Source of the DNA: Kosakonia oryziphila
Lineage (GTDB): Bacteria > Pseudomonadota > Gammaproteobacteria > Enterobacterales > Enterobacteriaceae
Assembly: GCF_900094795.1 (NCBI RefSeq)
Contig: NZ_FMBC01000010.1
Coordinates: 45,041 to 109,040 of the forward strand
DNA length: 64,000 nt
Direction: 5' to 3'
Below, one piece after another: positions 42,351 through 57,330 of this stretch. Position 1 is the stretch's first letter, and every line of letters begins with the position of its first letter. Made by a program: the position numbers and the translations under genes. The notes below the pieces were generated by a model. It was not told the DNA's origin and made no database searches. It saw only the letters and a list, made by a program, of their open reading frames with translations.

Positions 42351-44139
42351 CAACGTCGGTGCCTTTAATCAACGCAACATGATAGGCCAGCAATTGCAGC
42401 GGCACGGTATAGAAAATCGGTGCAATCACCTCTTCGACGTGCGGCATATCAATAATGTGCATATTGTCGTTGCTGGTGAAACCCGCATCCTGATCGGCAA
42501 ACACATACAGTACGCCGCCACGGGCACGCACTTCTTCGATGTTGGATTTCAGTTTTTCCAGCAGTTCGTTGTTAGGCGCAACGACAATCACCGGCATATC
42601 CGCATCAATCAGCGCCAGCGGACCATGCTTCAGCTCACCTGCCGCATAGGCTTCGGCGTGAATATAGGAGATCTCTTTCAGTTTCAGCGCGCCTTCCAGC
42701 GCGATCGGATACTGATCGCCACGCCCCAGGAACAACGCATGGTGCTTGTCGGAGAAATCTTCGGCCAGCGCTTCGATGCGTTTATCCTGCGACAGCATCT
42801 GTTCAATACGGCTCGGTAACGCCTGCAAACCGTGAACAATATCATGCTCAATGGATGCATCCAGCCCTTTCAGGCGGCTCAGTTTCGCCACCAGCATCAG
42901 CAGAACGGTAAGCTGAGTGGTGAACGCTTTCGTGGAGGCAACACCGATTTCAGTACCGGCGTTGGTCATCATCGCCAGATCGGACTCACGCACCAGCGAG
43001 GAACCCGGCACGTTACAAATTGCCAGCGACCCCAGGTAACCCAGCTCTTTGGACAAACGCAGTGCCGCCAGCGTATCCGCCGTTTCACCGGATTGCGAAA
43101 GCGTGATCATCAGGCTGTTACGACGCACAGCGGATTTGCGGTAGCGGAATTCAGAGGCGATTTCCACATCGCACGGCACACCAGCCAGCGCTTCAAACCA
43201 GTAACGGGAAACCATACCGGAGTTGTAAGAGGTGCCACAGGCAACGATCTGAATATGTTCAACTTGCGATAACAGCGCGTTGGCATTCGGACCCAGTTCA
43301 CTCAGATCCACTTCACCGTGGTTGATACGGCCGGTCAGCGTATTTTTAATCGCGTTCGGCTGTTCGAAGATCTCTTTTTGCATGTAGTGGCGGTAGATAC
43401 CTTTGTCGCCCGCATCATATTGCAGGCTGGATTCGATATCAGGCCGTTTTACCTGCGCGCCGGATTTATCAAACACTGTCACGCTGCGGCGAGTCACTTC
43501 CGCAATATCGCCCTCTTCAAGGAAGATAAAACGACGCGTTACCGGCAGTAATGCCAGTTGATCGGAGGCAATAAAGTTTTCACCCATGCCAAGACCAATG
43601 ACCAGCGGGCTGCCAGAGCGAGCCGCCAGCAGAGTGCCATTATCACGGGTATCCATAATCACTGTGCCATAAGCGCCGCGTAATTGCGGAATAGCACGCA
43701 TAACCGCTTCACGCAGCGTGCCGCCCTGCTCAAGCTCCCAGTGAACGAGATGCGCGATAACTTCGGTATCTGTTTCAGAAACAAACACATAGCCACGCTC
43801 TTTTAACACTTCTCGCAGCGGCTCGTAGTTTTCAATAATACCGTTATGTACAACCGCAATATGATCAGAAACATGCGGATGTGCATTACCTTCTGACGGT
43901 TCACCGTGTGTTGCCCAACGGGTGTGCGCAATACCAGTTCCACCATGCAGCGGGTGCTCTTCTGCGGCCTGGGCCAGCATCTGGACTTTACCAAGACGAC
44001 GCAGACGGGTCATATGACCTTCTGCATCTACGACGGCCAGACCAGCAGAGTCATAACCACGGTATTCCAGACGACGTAATCCCTCAAGAAGGATTTCTGC
44101 AACATCACGCTGCGCGACTGCGCCAACAATTCCACACAT
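42310..44139 (-). CDS. glmS: Glucosamine-6-phosphate synthase GlmS
   Basis: A 609-residue amidotransferase, the same length as E. coli GlmS. It makes glucosamine 6-phosphate from fructose 6-phosphate and glutamine for cell-wall and LPS synthesis. The glutaminase domain starts with the nucleophile Cys after Met (MCGIVGAV), so eight extra upstream codons are rejected. Two SIS isomerase domains follow ([13 protein letters not shown] and SQSGETADT; then [18 protein letters not shown]). In E. coli the glmS mRNA is controlled by GlmZ/GlmY RNAs. Confidence 0.98.
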   Translation of the reverse strand: MCGIVGAVAQRDVAEILLEGLRRLEYRGYDSAGLAVVDAEGHMTRLRRLGKVQMLAQAAEEHPLHGGTGIAHTRWATHGEPSEGNAHPHVSDHIAVVHNGIIENYEPLREVLKERGYVFVSETDTEVIAHLVHWELEQGGTLREAVMRAIPQLRGAYGTVIMDTRDNGTLLAARSGSPLVIGLGMGENFIASDQLALLPVTRRFIFLEEGDIAEVTRRSVTVFDKSGAQVKRPDIESSLQYDAGDKGIYRHYMQKEIFEQPNAIKNTLTGRINHGEVDLSELGPNANALLSQVEHIQIVACGTSYNSGMVSRYWFEALAGVPCDVEIASEFRYRKSAVRRNSLMITLSQSGETADTLAALRLSKELGYLGSLAICNVPGSSLVRESDLAMMTNAGTEIGVASTKAFTTQLTVLLMLVAKLSRLKGLDASIEHDIVHGLQALPSRIEQMLSQDKRIEALAEDFSDKHHALFLGRGDQYPIALEGALKLKEISYIHAEAYAAGELKHGPLALIDADMPVIVVAPNNELLEKLKSNIEEVRARGGVLYVFADQDAGFTSNDNMHIIDMPHVEEVIAPIFYTVPLQLLAYHVALIKGTDVDQPRNLAKSVTVE

Positions 44140-44293
44140 AATTTTCGATTCCGATTTAGGCATTATGCCTTTTGTTGTCGGTCAACCTGTATAGCCCCGA
44201 GCCTTGTAGAGAGTGGGGGTATTTTTATAGGTGCTGCCTGCCGGGCGGAGGAATTATCTTTCCCCTCACCCTAAAATCGTTATTAATACATTT

Positions 44294-44322
44294 GCCGGAT
44301 GGCGCTGCGCTTACCCGGACTA
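44294..44322. repeat. REP unit touching the glmU stop codon
   Basis: GCCGGATGGCGCTGCGCTTA then CCCGG matches the REP consensus. Its inner end (CGGACTA on this strand) includes the glmU TAG. It lies in the glmU-glmS intergenic space. Confidence 0.75.
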
Positions 44323-45690
44323 CTTTTTCTTAACCGGACGTATCCAGCCTTGTTTATTGATCTGCGGTACGCGGCTGATAACCAGTTCATTTTCCGCAAC
44401 ATTGCGCGTTACTGTGGTACCCGCAGCGATAGTCACGCCTTTCGCAACGGTAACTGGCGCCACCAGTTGTGTATCGGAACCAACAAACACATCATCGCCA
44501 ATAATGGTTTTGTGCTTGTTTGCGCCATCGTAATTACAGGTGATAACACCCGCGCCAACATTCACGTTGTCACCGATTTCCGCATCGCCCAGGTAGGTCA
44601 AGTGGCCTGCTTTCGAGCCTTTACCCAGACGCGCTTTTTTCATTTCCACGAAGTTGCCCACGTGTGCACCAGCAAGCAATTCAGCGCCAGGACGCAAACG
44701 CGCAAATGGCCCGATGGTACAATCAGCTTCGAGCCGCGCATCTTCAACTACGCTGTAGGGACTGATTTCACAGTCGTCGCCAATTTCGCTGTTTTTCAGC
44801 ACACAACCTGCGCCAATCTTTACGCGATCGCCCAGTTTTACGTTGCCTTCAATGATGACGTTAGCATCTATCTCAACATCCCGCCCGTGCTCCAGCGTAC
44901 CGCGCAAGTCGAAGCGTGCAGGATCGCGCAGCATAACACCAGCCAGCAGCAATTTTTCGGCCTGTTCAGCCTGATACGCACGCTCCAGCCGGGATAGCTG
45001 AAGACGGTTATTCACGCCTTCCACTTCACTCAGACGTTGCGGATGCACTGCGGTAATCTCACGGCCTTCATGCCAGGCAAGGCTGATGATATCCGTGATG
45101 TAATATTCACCCTGCGCATTATTGTTAGTCAGCTTGCTCAACCAGCGTTTCAGATCGCCGCCGTTGGCAATCAGAATGCCGGTGTTGATCTCGCTTATCT
45201 TACGCTGTTCTTCAGTGGCATCTTTTTGTTCAACAATACCTGTCACCGCGCCGTTTTCACGCGTGATACGCCCATAACCCGTTGGGTCGTCGAGCACCAC
45301 CGTTAACAGACCGATACCGTCCTGCGGTTTCGCATCGCGCAGACGCTGCAACGTCTCCAGCGAGATCAGCGGCACATCACCGTAGAGCATCAAAATATCT
45401 TCATCGTCGGCAAAGAACGGCGCAGCCTGTTGCATCGCATGGCCGGTACCAAGCTGTTCTGCCTGCAAAACCCAGTTAAGCTTGCTATCAGCGAGACGTT
45501 GTTTAAGTAAATCGCCACCGTGGCCATAAACCAGATGAACACTATCTGCGCCGAGAAGATTAGCAGTATCAATGACATGCTGAACCATCGCTTTCCCTGC
45601 AAGGGTATGCAGCACTTTGGGAATATCGGAGTACATGCGTGTGCCTTTACCTGCGGCAAGGATCACCACACTCATTTTTGTGTTCAACAT
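44320..45690 (-). CDS. glmU: Bifunctional GlcN-1-P acetyltransferase/GlcNAc-1-P uridyltransferase
   Basis: A 456-residue enzyme, the same length as E. coli GlmU. The N-terminal uridyltransferase domain has [18 protein letters not shown]; the C-terminal left-handed beta-helix domain has hexapeptide repeats ([35 protein letters not shown]). It makes UDP-GlcNAc, the precursor of peptidoglycan and LPS. Start set at MLNTKMSVV by homology; six further open codons lie upstream. It is the first gene of glmUS. Confidence 0.98.
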   Translation of the reverse strand: MLNTKMSVVILAAGKGTRMYSDIPKVLHTLAGKAMVQHVIDTANLLGADSVHLVYGHGGDLLKQRLADSKLNWVLQAEQLGTGHAMQQAAPFFADDEDILMLYGDVPLISLETLQRLRDAKPQDGIGLLTVVLDDPTGYGRITRENGAVTGIVEQKDATEEQRKISEINTGILIANGGDLKRWLSKLTNNNAQGEYYITDIISLAWHEGREITAVHPQRLSEVEGVNNRLQLSRLERAYQAEQAEKLLLAGVMLRDPARFDLRGTLEHGRDVEIDANVIIEGNVKLGDRVKIGAGCVLKNSEIGDDCEISPYSVVEDARLEADCTIGPFARLRPGAELLAGAHVGNFVEMKKARLGKGSKAGHLTYLGDAEIGDNVNVGAGVITCNYDGANKHKTIIGDDVFVGSDTQLVAPVTVAKGVTIAAGTTVTRNVAENELVISRVPQINKQGWIRPVKKK

Positions 45691-46039
45691 ACGCGTCCTG
45701 ACTGTCATTGGAGAAAGAAGTTAACCTCTTTCATATTGAAAATTCTACATATTTTGTAGCATGAAATGGAATGCTGGTGAAACGCCCAACATCCACAGTT
45801 ACTGCGCTTTTGCGGGCTATTTTACCGACAAAGCAACTTGGTTTGCCGCTAAAAAATGTCTCCATTTCAATTTGCCGCTAATTCATACAACAGGTTAGCT
45901 GTTTTTTTTCATCCTGAATAAAGATCGTAAAAAACAAAACGCCGGTTTGATCACTGAAGATTGTGACACATAAAAAAGAAACAGCATTTCATTTTTATAA
46001 TAATGTCGGACAATAACGCTGGATCTGACCTGCGCGATT

Positions 46040-46520
46040 CGCTTATTGCCGCCAGGCGGCAAAATTGCGTTGCAAGCCGGGGATTATCTCTTTCCGCCAA
46101 CGGGCTGCACGATAACCAGAAAATCCTGCAAACGGATAGAAAAGCCATGATCCACGGTTTGCTGGTTGATGCCAGCTACTGATATATCAAAGGCATAGAG
46201 GAGGCTGAAAAAATTTGCATATTCAGGGTAGTCATAACGTCATCGAAAAAGTGGGCCGCATTCTGTGGGCGAGCAATAACCTCGTTGTCGATTCGGAATC
46301 CTGAGGTAATGAAGATCCAGGGAAAATCAACGCTGATGGTTTTGCCGTGAAGATGTGCGTTGGCGAAGGCAATCGCCTGAAACGCTGCTATTCGCACGAC
46401 AATATTGATGATGGTGACCTGTTTAACAACATCGAGGATGGCGCAAATGGCGTTGTGGTGATCGAGGATTCTATTGCCAGCAACGATAGTGAACCGTATC
46501 TGCCAGATGGCGCTTAGCTT
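46040..46520 (+). pseudogene. Ruin of a PL9-type pectate lyase (beta-helix) gene
   Basis: Pieces in changing frames follow the PL9 order: LPPGGKIALQAGDYLFPPTG, then HGLLVDASY-stop-YIKGIE, then HIQGSHNVIEK, then GNEDPGKINADGFAVKMCVG, continuing EGNRLKRCYSHDNIDDG, and finally VVVIEDSIAS. ADGFA.K...GEGN and the following HDNIDDGWDLY-like turn are hallmarks of family 9 lyases, the right-handed helix enzymes that cut polygalacturonate. Here the WDLY part is damaged, and internal stops and frameshifts abound. It sits between glmU and atpC, a spot with no such gene in E. coli. Confidence 0.7.
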
Positions 46521-46660
46521 ATCACACAACGATAAGCGCGGCGCCACTCAGCATATCAGCACATTAGTGGTTGAACGTACCGAAAGAGATGTTCATGTTG
46601 CTGAAAAGGGCGATGATTTTATTGATCAGTTTCATGATGGCGTCCTGATAAGTGAGAGTG

Positions 46661-46690
46661 TTATTTTTGTGATTCACATCACAAAAATAA
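46661..46690. promoter_or_regulatory. Perfect palindrome with consensus CRP site (1)
   Basis: A 30-bp inverted repeat: 13-base arms TTATTTTTGTGAT / ATCACAAAAATAA around TCAC. It contains TGTGA-N6-TCACA exactly (46668-46683), the CRP consensus. No intact gene lies downstream in either direction within 140 bases. Confidence 0.7.
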
Positions 46691-46719
46691 GTCTACGCTT
46701 CATTTTTTAACCGATCAAC

Positions 46720-46745
46720 ATTTTTGTGATGAATATCACAAAAAT
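46720..46745. promoter_or_regulatory. Perfect palindrome with consensus CRP site (2)
   Basis: A 26-bp inverted repeat: 11-base arms ATTTTTGTGAT / ATCACAAAAAT around GAAT. It again contains TGTGA-N6-TCACA (46725-46740). Its centre is 57 bp from site 1. Confidence 0.7.
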
Positions 46746-46789
46746 ATTAAAACATATTTTCAGTTCTACTTTTTCTGAAACACAGCCAT

Positions 46790-46823
46790 AAAAAAGCCAG
46801 CCTGGAAACCAGACTGGCTTTTT
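46790..46823 (-). terminator. Terminator of the atp operon
   Basis: AAAAAGCCAG / CTGGCTTTTT stem with an internal CCTGG...CCAG extension, and T-runs at both ends. It lies just downstream of the atpC stop codon. Confidence 0.85.
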
Positions 46824-46838
46824 AGGTTCAAGCCGGTG

Positions 46839-47258
46839 TTACATCGCTTTTTTGGTCAACTCGATAACACGCAGTTTTGCGATAGCTTTCGCCAGTTCCG
46901 CAGACGCCTGAGCGTAATCCACGTCACCGTGAGAAGATTTAATATGCTCTTCTGCTTTGCGTTTCGATTCCAGGGCTCGCGCTTCGTCGAGATCCTGACC
47001 ACGAATAGCAGTATCAGCCAGAACGGTCACGGTGCCAGGCTGCACTTCAAGTATGCCGCCGGACAGATAGATAAACTCTTCATGACCGTGCTGTTTCACG
47101 ATGCGGATCATACCAGGCTTAATGGCGGTGAGTAGCGGCGCGTGACCAGGGTAAATCCCCAGTTCACCTTCGCTACCCGTTACCTGGATTTTTTCGACCA
47201 GACCAGAGAACATTTGTAACTCTGCGCTGACGACGTCCAGGTGGTAAGTCATTGCCAT
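46839..47258 (-). CDS. atpC: ATP synthase F1 epsilon subunit
   Basis: A 139-residue subunit, identical in length to E. coli AtpC. An N-terminal beta-sandwich (about 1-85, [23 protein letters not shown]) is followed by the C-terminal helical hairpin that can extend and inhibit the motor. Last gene of the operon. Confidence 0.98.
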   Translation of the reverse strand: MAMTYHLDVVSAELQMFSGLVEKIQVTGSEGELGIYPGHAPLLTAIKPGMIRIVKQHGHEEFIYLSGGILEVQPGTVTVLADTAIRGQDLDEARALESKRKAEEHIKSSHGDVDYAQASAELAKAIAKLRVIELTKKAM

Positions 47259-47278
47259 ATCACCCTCCGATTAAGGCG

Positions 47279-49551
<2,273 letters not shown>

Positions 49552-49601
49552 GAGCTTCTCCTCAATGCCTTGCGGCCTGCCCTAAGGCAAGCCGCCAGAC
49601 G

Positions 49602-51143
49602 TTACCAGGACTGGGTTGCTTTAAAGGAGTCGAGGATGCCTTTCAGCTTACCTTCGATCTCGTCGTTATAGCCACCGGTCTGGTTGATCTCTTGCATCAG
49701 CGGAGCGTGGTCACGGTCAACGTAAGCCAGCAGAGCGGCTTCAAAGCTACCGATTTTCGCCAGTTCAACATCCGCCAGGTAACCGCGTTCAGCCGCGAAC
49801 AGAACCAGAGCCTGCTGCGCGACAGACATCGGCGCATACTGTTTCTGTTTCAGCAACTCGGTCACTTTCTGACCGTGGTCGAGCTGTTTACGGGTTGCAT
49901 CGTCAAGGTCGGAAGCAAACTGAGAGAACGCTGCCAGTTCACGATACTGCGCCAGAGCGGTACGAATACCACCGGACAGTTTTTTCATGATCTTGGTCTG
50001 CGCTGCACCACCTACACGGGATACGGAAATACCCGGGTTTACCGCAGGACGAATACCGGCGTTAAACAGGTTGGATTCCAGGAAGATCTGACCATCGGTA
50101 ATAGAAATTACGTTGGTCGGAACGAACGCGGAAACGTCACCAGCTTGCGTTTCGATAATCGGCAGCGCGGTCAGAGAACCGGTTTTACCTTTCACTTCAC
50201 CTTTAGTGAAGCTTTCAACGTATTCCACGTTAACGCGCGCAGCACGTTCCAGCAGACGGGAGTGGAGGTAGAATACGTCGCCCGGGAATGCTTCACGTCC
50301 AGGCGGACGACGGAGCAGCAGGGAGATCTGACGGTATGCGACTGCCTGTTTAGACAGGTCATCGTAAATGATCAGCGCATCTTCGCCACGATCGCGGAAA
50401 TATTCGCCCATTGCGCAACCAGCATACGGAGCCAGGTATTGCAGTGCAGCGGATTCAGACGCGGTTGCCACAACAACGATGGTGTTAGACAGCGCGCCGT
50501 GCTCTTCCAGCTTACGCACCACGTTAGAAATGGTGGACGCTTTCTGGCCGATAGCAACGTAGATACATTTAATGCCGGAATCACGCTGGTTGATGATGGC
50601 ATCAATTGCCAACGCGGTTTTACCGGTCTGACGGTCGCCGATGATCAATTCACGCTGACCACGACCAATTGGGATCATGGCGTCAACGGATTTATAACCG
50701 GTCTGTACCGGCTGATCAACGGACTGACGATCGATAACACCCGGTGCGATAGCTTCGACAGCAGCAAAGCCGTCATTATCAACCGAACCTTTACCATCGA
50801 TTGGCGCACCCAGAGTGTTCACCACGCGACCCAGCAGGCCACGGCCAACCGGAACTTCAAGAATACGGCCAGTACACTTAACCTTCATGCCTTCGGCAAG
50901 GTCAGCATACGGACCCATCACAACTGCACCCACGGAGTCGCGCTCCAGGTTCAGTGCGATTGCGTAGCGGTTACCCGGCAGGGAGATCATTTCACCCTGC
51001 ATACAATCGGCCAAGCCGTGGATACGGATAACGCCGTCGCTTACAGAAACAATTGTACCTTCGTTGTGAGCTTCACTCACAACACTGAACTGAGCAATGC
51101 GCTGCTTGATCAGTTCGCTGATTTCGGTGGAATTCAGTTGCAT
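49602..51143 (-). CDS. atpA: ATP synthase F1 alpha subunit
   Basis: A 513-residue nucleotide-binding subunit with Walker A GDRQTGKT and the arginine finger region ([13 protein letters not shown]). It begins with the [16 protein letters not shown] helix that contacts delta. It alternates with beta in the F1 hexamer. Confidence 0.98.
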   Translation of the reverse strand: MQLNSTEISELIKQRIAQFSVVSEAHNEGTIVSVSDGVIRIHGLADCMQGEMISLPGNRYAIALNLERDSVGAVVMGPYADLAEGMKVKCTGRILEVPVGRGLLGRVVNTLGAPIDGKGSVDNDGFAAVEAIAPGVIDRQSVDQPVQTGYKSVDAMIPIGRGQRELIIGDRQTGKTALAIDAIINQRDSGIKCIYVAIGQKASTISNVVRKLEEHGALSNTIVVVATASESAALQYLAPYAGCAMGEYFRDRGEDALIIYDDLSKQAVAYRQISLLLRRPPGREAFPGDVFYLHSRLLERAARVNVEYVESFTKGEVKGKTGSLTALPIIETQAGDVSAFVPTNVISITDGQIFLESNLFNAGIRPAVNPGISVSRVGGAAQTKIMKKLSGGIRTALAQYRELAAFSQFASDLDDATRKQLDHGQKVTELLKQKQYAPMSVAQQALVLFAAERGYLADVELAKIGSFEAALLAYVDRDHAPLMQEINQTGGYNDEIEGKLKGILDSFKATQSW

Positions 51144-51155
51144 GCTCCAGTCCCC

Positions 51156-51689
51156 TTAAGACTGCAAGACGTCTGCAAGGCGCTCAAGACGGCCGCGAAC
51201 GCTGCCATCAATGACCATATCACCCGCACGGATGATTACGCCTGCCATTACAGACTTATCGATATTGCAATTCAGCTTCACTTTGCGTGACAGACGTTTT
51301 TCCATCGCTGCGCTGATTTTCGAAAGCTGTTCTTCACTCAGTGCAGTAGCAGAAGTCACATCGACTTCTGTAATAGCCTCGCTGGCTGCACGCAATTGAA
51401 TAAACTGCTCAAGAACATCAGGAAGCACCTTAATACGACCGTTTTCAGCCATCACCCGAATCAGGTTCTGACCTTTGTCGTCAAGTTGCTCCCCACAGAC
51501 TGCGATAAACGACTTAGCGAGCGTTTCTGGTGCTAAAGCACCAGAGAGAAGCTCGGCCATGTGTTCATTTTTCGTCACCTCGGCAGCGAACGCCAGCATA
51601 TCCTGCCAGCGGTCAACGCTCTGGTTTTCGACGGCAAAGTCAAAAGCTGCTTTGGCGTAGGGGCGAGCTACCGTTACAAATTCAGACAT
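51156..51689 (-). CDS. atpH: ATP synthase F1 delta subunit
   Basis: A 177-residue subunit that ties the b-dimer to the top of the F1 head. It starts [20 protein letters not shown], the family signature, and ends with the [14 protein letters not shown] motif. Confidence 0.98.
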   Translation of the reverse strand: MSEFVTVARPYAKAAFDFAVENQSVDRWQDMLAFAAEVTKNEHMAELLSGALAPETLAKSFIAVCGEQLDDKGQNLIRVMAENGRIKVLPDVLEQFIQLRAASEAITEVDVTSATALSEEQLSKISAAMEKRLSRKVKLNCNIDKSVMAGVIIRAGDMVIDGSVRGRLERLADVLQS

Positions 51690-51702
51690 CAGCCCCTCCT
51701 CC

Positions 51703-52173
51703 TTACAGTTCAGCGACCAGTTTATTCACGATGTCGCTGTTAGCAGCTTCATCCACGGAACGTTCGATGATCTTCTCGGCGCCAGCAACTGCCAGCAGAG
51801 CCACCTGTTTACGCAGCTCTTCGCGCGCACGTTTACGCTCGGCATCGATTTCAGCCTGCGCCTGCGCGACGATTTTATTACGTTCCTGCTCGGCTTCTGC
51901 TTTCGCTTCGTCCAGGATCTGAGCACGGCGTTTGTTCGCCTGTTCAATGATAACCTGAGCTTCAGCTTTCGCTTTTTTCAGCTGGTCGGTCGCATTGGCC
52001 TGTGCAAGATCCAAATCCTTTTTAGCTCGTTCTGCGGAAGCAAGACCGTCAGCAATTTCTTTCTGACGTTTTTCGATGGCAGCCATTAACGGCGGCCATA
52101 CATACTTCATGCAGAACAGAACGAACAGGACAAACGCGATGGCCTGGCCGAGGATTGTTGCGTTTAGATTCAC
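51703..52173 (-). CDS. atpF: ATP synthase Fo b subunit
   Basis: A 156-residue stator. One N-terminal membrane helix ([25 protein letters not shown]) is followed by a long charged helix that forms the peripheral stalk dimer. The same length as E. coli AtpF. Confidence 0.98.
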   Translation of the reverse strand: MNLNATILGQAIAFVLFVLFCMKYVWPPLMAAIEKRQKEIADGLASAERAKKDLDLAQANATDQLKKAKAEAQVIIEQANKRRAQILDEAKAEAEQERNKIVAQAQAEIDAERKRAREELRKQVALLAVAGAEKIIERSVDEAANSDIVNKLVAEL

Positions 52174-52205
52174 AGCACAATGCCTCTTATCTGGTTAACG
52201 TTCTA

Positions 52206-52489
<284 letters not shown>

Positions 52490-52519
52490 TCAGTTAAAAC
52501 GTAGTAGTGTTGTTAAAAA

Positions 52520-53727
<1,208 letters not shown>

Positions 53728-54344
53728 GACGTTTCTTAACTCCTGCTCCCTTTGAGGTATGCCGCGTGTCGTATAAAACGTTCTTTATGGTCCGGAGTCA
53801 AGCATCAAAAAGCGGTCAAATTATACGGTGCGGCCCCGTGATTTCAAACAATAAGTAGCGAAAAGGTGAATAAATGTTTAAATATTTTTCCCGAGCGCTG
53901 TTTTTAAACTTTTGATGAAACTGTGAACTGTCGGGCAAAAGTGCAAACAACACCAAAAACCCAACAACAAAGCGTGCACTCGGTCACAAATTAAACATTT
54001 ATGCATCTACAAGGTTAATCACGCAAAGAAATCACCGCTTTTCAACTTTATGATCTTCAAGATGATTTATCACAACTCTTTTTAAAACACCCGCCTATAC
54101 ATCGAAAACCTTTCATTGACATTTATAATAATTATTTTACATCCGTATTTCATTCTGCCTGCCGACTTTTAGTGGCCTGATATTTTCGGTGTTGACTATT
54201 ATTCCAATGAATTAAATTCTGGACGTTAAATGCCAGAAAAATCCTGGTAACAGGACGGTGAAATGTAACTGAACGTATCGCCCTTTTTCCCTTCATTTTT
54301 TAACATCTAAGCAACAGCACGAAAGATACATTTTTTGATAAAAA
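53728..54344 (-). promoter_or_regulatory. atp operon promoter region, no gene
   Basis: A 617-bp AT-rich gap between rsmG and atpI. It should contain the main atp promoter, as in E. coli. No ORF, tRNA or repeat was recognised. I could not pick the promoter elements with confidence. Confidence 0.5.
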
Positions 54345-54968
54345 TTAAACTTTATTTGGCTTAACGATCACCAGATGACGTTCACCTTCCAGGTGCGGAA
54401 CATTCAATTTAACAATAGCTTCAACGGATAGCTCCGCAGGTAAAAGTGCGATCTCTTCTTCCGGTAGCAAACCTTTAAGCGCATAGAAACGCCCCTCTTC
54501 GCCCGGCAAATGGTGGCACCAGTTAACCATATCATTCAGCGAGGCAAAGGCGCGGCTAATCACACCGTCGAATGGCGGTTCTGCCGGGAAATCTTCAACG
54601 CGACTCTGAACCGGCTCAACGTTGCTCAATTTCAGTTCATGCTGCACCTGACGTAAGAAACGAACGCGTTTGCCCAGGCTATCGAGCAGCGTGAAATGGG
54701 ATTCAGGACGGACAATCGAAAGAGGGATCCCCGGCAAACCCGGCCCTGTGCCAACATCGATAAAACGCGTCCCTTGCAGGTACGGCGCGACAACAATGCT
54801 GTCGAGAATATGGCGAATGAGCATCTCGTTCGGATCGCGCACAGAGGTCAGGTTATAGGCCTTGTTCCATTTATGCAGTAGTTCGACATAGGCCACCAGC
54901 TGTTTCTGCTGTTCAACCGACAACAAAATGCCTGCTTCATCCAGCAGACGAGAGAGTTTATTTAGCAC
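54345..54968 (-). CDS. rsmG: 16S rRNA m7G527 methyltransferase RsmG
   Basis: A 207-residue SAM-dependent methyltransferase (formerly GidB). The SAM motif is [14 protein letters not shown], followed by [15 protein letters not shown]. Loss gives low-level streptomycin resistance in E. coli. I start at GTG 54968 (V-LNKLSRLL), matching the E. coli N-terminus MLNKLS; the longer frame up to 55031 has no supporting homology. Confidence 0.95.
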   Translation of the reverse strand: MLNKLSRLLDEAGILLSVEQQKQLVAYVELLHKWNKAYNLTSVRDPNEMLIRHILDSIVVAPYLQGTRFIDVGTGPGLPGIPLSIVRPESHFTLLDSLGKRVRFLRQVQHELKLSNVEPVQSRVEDFPAEPPFDGVISRAFASLNDMVNWCHHLPGEEGRFYALKGLLPEEEIALLPAELSVEAIVKLNVPHLEGERHLVIVKPNKV

Positions 54969-55068
54969 AGTGAATACCTGTTGAAATACTGAGCAGCGGG
55001 CAGTGCGAGGCTTCCCGCTATAAGAGTTCAATCTGCCCGCCAGGCGCGCTGCCGGGCAATCAATATTG

Positions 55069-56958
55069 TTAAGCGCTGCGGCGCAGCATACCTTGTTTTT
55101 TCAGCCACACCAGCAAAATGGAAATTGCCGCTGGCGTGATACCAGAAATACGTGATGCCTGACCAATCGAGGAAGGTTTGTGATCGTTAAGTTTGGCGAT
55201 CACTTCGTTGGACAGGCCATTCACCTGACGGTAATCCAGCGATGCTGGCAACAACGTGTTTTCATTGCGCTGTTGTTTTTCGATCTCATCCTGCTGGCGT
55301 GCAATGTAACCTTCGTATTTCACCTGGATTTCAACCTGTTCAGCCGCCTGCTGATCATTAAGACCCGGCGCGAACGGCGTCAACTGAACCAGTTGTTCGT
55401 AAGTCATTTCCGGGCGACGCAGCAGATCTTCACCGCTGGCTTCACGCGATAATGGCGTAGTCAGGTGCGTATTCACCGCCAGAGCATGTTCGGATGCCGG
55501 TGAAACCCACTGCGATTTCAGACGCTGGCGTTCACGTTCAATCGTTTCCAGCTTCTCGTTAAAGCGCGCCCAGCGTTCATCGTCCACCAGCCCCAGCTCC
55601 CGACCAGCTTCGGTCAGACGCAGGTCAGCATTATCTTCACGCAGCATCAGGCGATACTCCGCGCGGGAGGTGAACATGCGGTATGGCTCTTTGGTGCCGA
55701 GCGTGCAGAGGTCGTCTACCAGCACGCCGAGATAAGCCTGGTCGCGACGCGGCGCCCACCCCTCTTTTTCAGCAGAGAAGCGCCCGGCATTCAGGCCGGC
55801 CAGCAGCCCTTGCGCTGCAGCCTCTTCGTAACCGGTGGTACCGTTAATCTGGCCAGCAAAGAACAGGCCATGGATATATTTGCTTTCCAGCGTCAGTTTC
55901 AAATCTCGCGGGTCAAAGAAATCGTACTCAATGGCATAGCCTGGGCGCACGATCTTCGCGTTTTCCATCCCCTGCATGGAACGAACGATTTGCATCTGCA
56001 CGTCGAACGGCAAGCTGGTAGAGATACCGTTCGGGTAAATTTCGTTAGAGGTCAGCCCTTCCGGTTCCAAAAAGATCTGATGCTGGTTGCGATCGGCAAA
56101 ACGCATGACTTTGTCTTCGATCGATGGGCAGTAACGCGGGCCGATCCCTTCGATCACACCTGCATACATCGGGCTACGATCGAGGTTATTGCGGATCACG
56201 TCATGGGTTTTTTCATTGGTATGCGTGACATAGCACGGTACCTGACGCGGATGCTGTGCGGCGTTGCCCATAAACGAGAATACCGGCATCGGGTTATCCC
56301 CGTGCTGCTGCGCCAGAACGCTGAAGTCGATGGTACGGGCGTCAATACGCGGCGGCGTACCGGTTTTCAAACGGCTAACACGCAACGGCAGCTCGCGCAG
56401 ACGGCGCGAGAGCGGGATAGACGGTGGATCGCCAGCGCGGCCACCGCTGTAGTTATCAAGTCCGATGTGGATTTTACCGTCGAGGAATGTTCCGACCGTC
56501 AGCACTACAGCTTTGGCACGGAATTTAAGTCCCATCTGGGTGACAGCACCAACGACGCGATCATTTTCCACGATCAGATCTTCTACTGCCTGCTGGAAGA
56601 TCATCAAGTTAGGCTGGTTTTCCAGAGCGGTGCGTACCGCCTGCCGATAAAGCACGCGATCTGCCTGCGCACGGGTAGCACGCACTGCCGGGCCTTTACT
56701 CGCGTTTAGTATCCTAAACTGAATACCTGCCTGATCGATCGCTTTCGCCATCAGCCCGCCAAGTGCATCCACTTCTTTTACCAGGTGTCCTTTCCCAATA
56801 CCGCCGATCGCCGGGTTGCAGCTCATCTGCCCCAGCGTGTCGATATTGTGTGTCAAAAGCAGAGTCTGTTGACCCATACGTGCTGCGGCCATCGCGGCCT
56901 CAGTACCTGCATGACCCCCGCCAATAATAATGACGTCAAAAGGATCCGGATAAAACAT
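55069..56958 (-). CDS. mnmG: tRNA U34 modification enzyme MnmG (GidA)
   Basis: A 629-residue FAD protein, the same length as E. coli MnmG. FAD motif [17 protein letters not shown] lies at about 13-29. [23 protein letters not shown] and LKTGTPPRI are family blocks. With MnmE it installs the carboxymethylaminomethyl group on U34 of several tRNAs. Its transcription away from oriC can influence initiation. Confidence 0.98.
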   Translation of the reverse strand: MFYPDPFDVIIIGGGHAGTEAAMAAARMGQQTLLLTHNIDTLGQMSCNPAIGGIGKGHLVKEVDALGGLMAKAIDQAGIQFRILNASKGPAVRATRAQADRVLYRQAVRTALENQPNLMIFQQAVEDLIVENDRVVGAVTQMGLKFRAKAVVLTVGTFLDGKIHIGLDNYSGGRAGDPPSIPLSRRLRELPLRVSRLKTGTPPRIDARTIDFSVLAQQHGDNPMPVFSFMGNAAQHPRQVPCYVTHTNEKTHDVIRNNLDRSPMYAGVIEGIGPRYCPSIEDKVMRFADRNQHQIFLEPEGLTSNEIYPNGISTSLPFDVQMQIVRSMQGMENAKIVRPGYAIEYDFFDPRDLKLTLESKYIHGLFFAGQINGTTGYEEAAAQGLLAGLNAGRFSAEKEGWAPRRDQAYLGVLVDDLCTLGTKEPYRMFTSRAEYRLMLREDNADLRLTEAGRELGLVDDERWARFNEKLETIERERQRLKSQWVSPASEHALAVNTHLTTPLSREASGEDLLRRPEMTYEQLVQLTPFAPGLNDQQAAEQVEIQVKYEGYIARQQDEIEKQQRNENTLLPASLDYRQVNGLSNEVIAKLNDHKPSSIGQASRISGITPAAISILLVWLKKQGMLRRSA

Positions 56959-57045
56959 GGTGGTATGCCTCGCCTAAGCGGTTAGAAATTGGATTGAAGC
57001 CCGGGCCGTGGATTCTACTCAACTTTAGTCCAGTGAGAAAGATCC

Positions 57046-57327
57046 GGATCCCGGGTATTAAAAAGAAGATCTTTTATATAGAGAGATCTGTTCTATTGTG
57101 ATCTCTTATTAGGATCGCGATGTCTTGTGGATAACCCGGATCATCGCTGTAAGATCAATTCATTAGAGAGGATCATTAACTGTGAATGATCGGTGATCCT
57201 GAACCGTATAAGCTGGGATCAAAAGGCCTGTTTATACACAGACTGAAAACTGTACAGCAGTTGTTAATGGGATAACTACCGGTTAATAAGGCCTTTTAAG
57301 CATGGTTATCCACAACTGATCGCACGA
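57046..57327. other. Chromosomal replication origin oriC
   Basis: Matches the E. coli oriC layout between mnmG and mioC. Three 13-mers starting with GATC at 57068, 57085 and 57100 form the unwinding region. DnaA boxes: R1 TGTGGATAA (57126-57134), R2 TTATACACA (57232-57240) and R4 TTATCCACA (57306-57314). About a dozen GATC Dam sites are clustered. The block GGATCATTAACTGTGAATGA and the following GGTGATCCTG are shared with E. coli. Replication should fire both ways from here. Confidence 0.96.
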
Positions 57328-57330
57328 TCT

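Noticed and set aside
45700..45920. NagC operators upstream of glmU
   Set aside because: AATT-rich stretches resemble NagC sites, but no match was good enough to call by eye.
49692..51290. A 532-residue open frame antisense to atpA and atpH
   Set aside because: It is the mirror of highly conserved atp genes with biased codons; the translation has no domain-like features.
53728..54344. Small RNA or tRNA in the long atpI-rsmG gap
   Set aside because: No cloverleaf, terminator-ended transcript or conserved motif was recognisable.
55810..56709. A 299-residue plus-strand frame opposite mnmG
   Set aside because: Shadow of mnmG, with no recognisable protein features.
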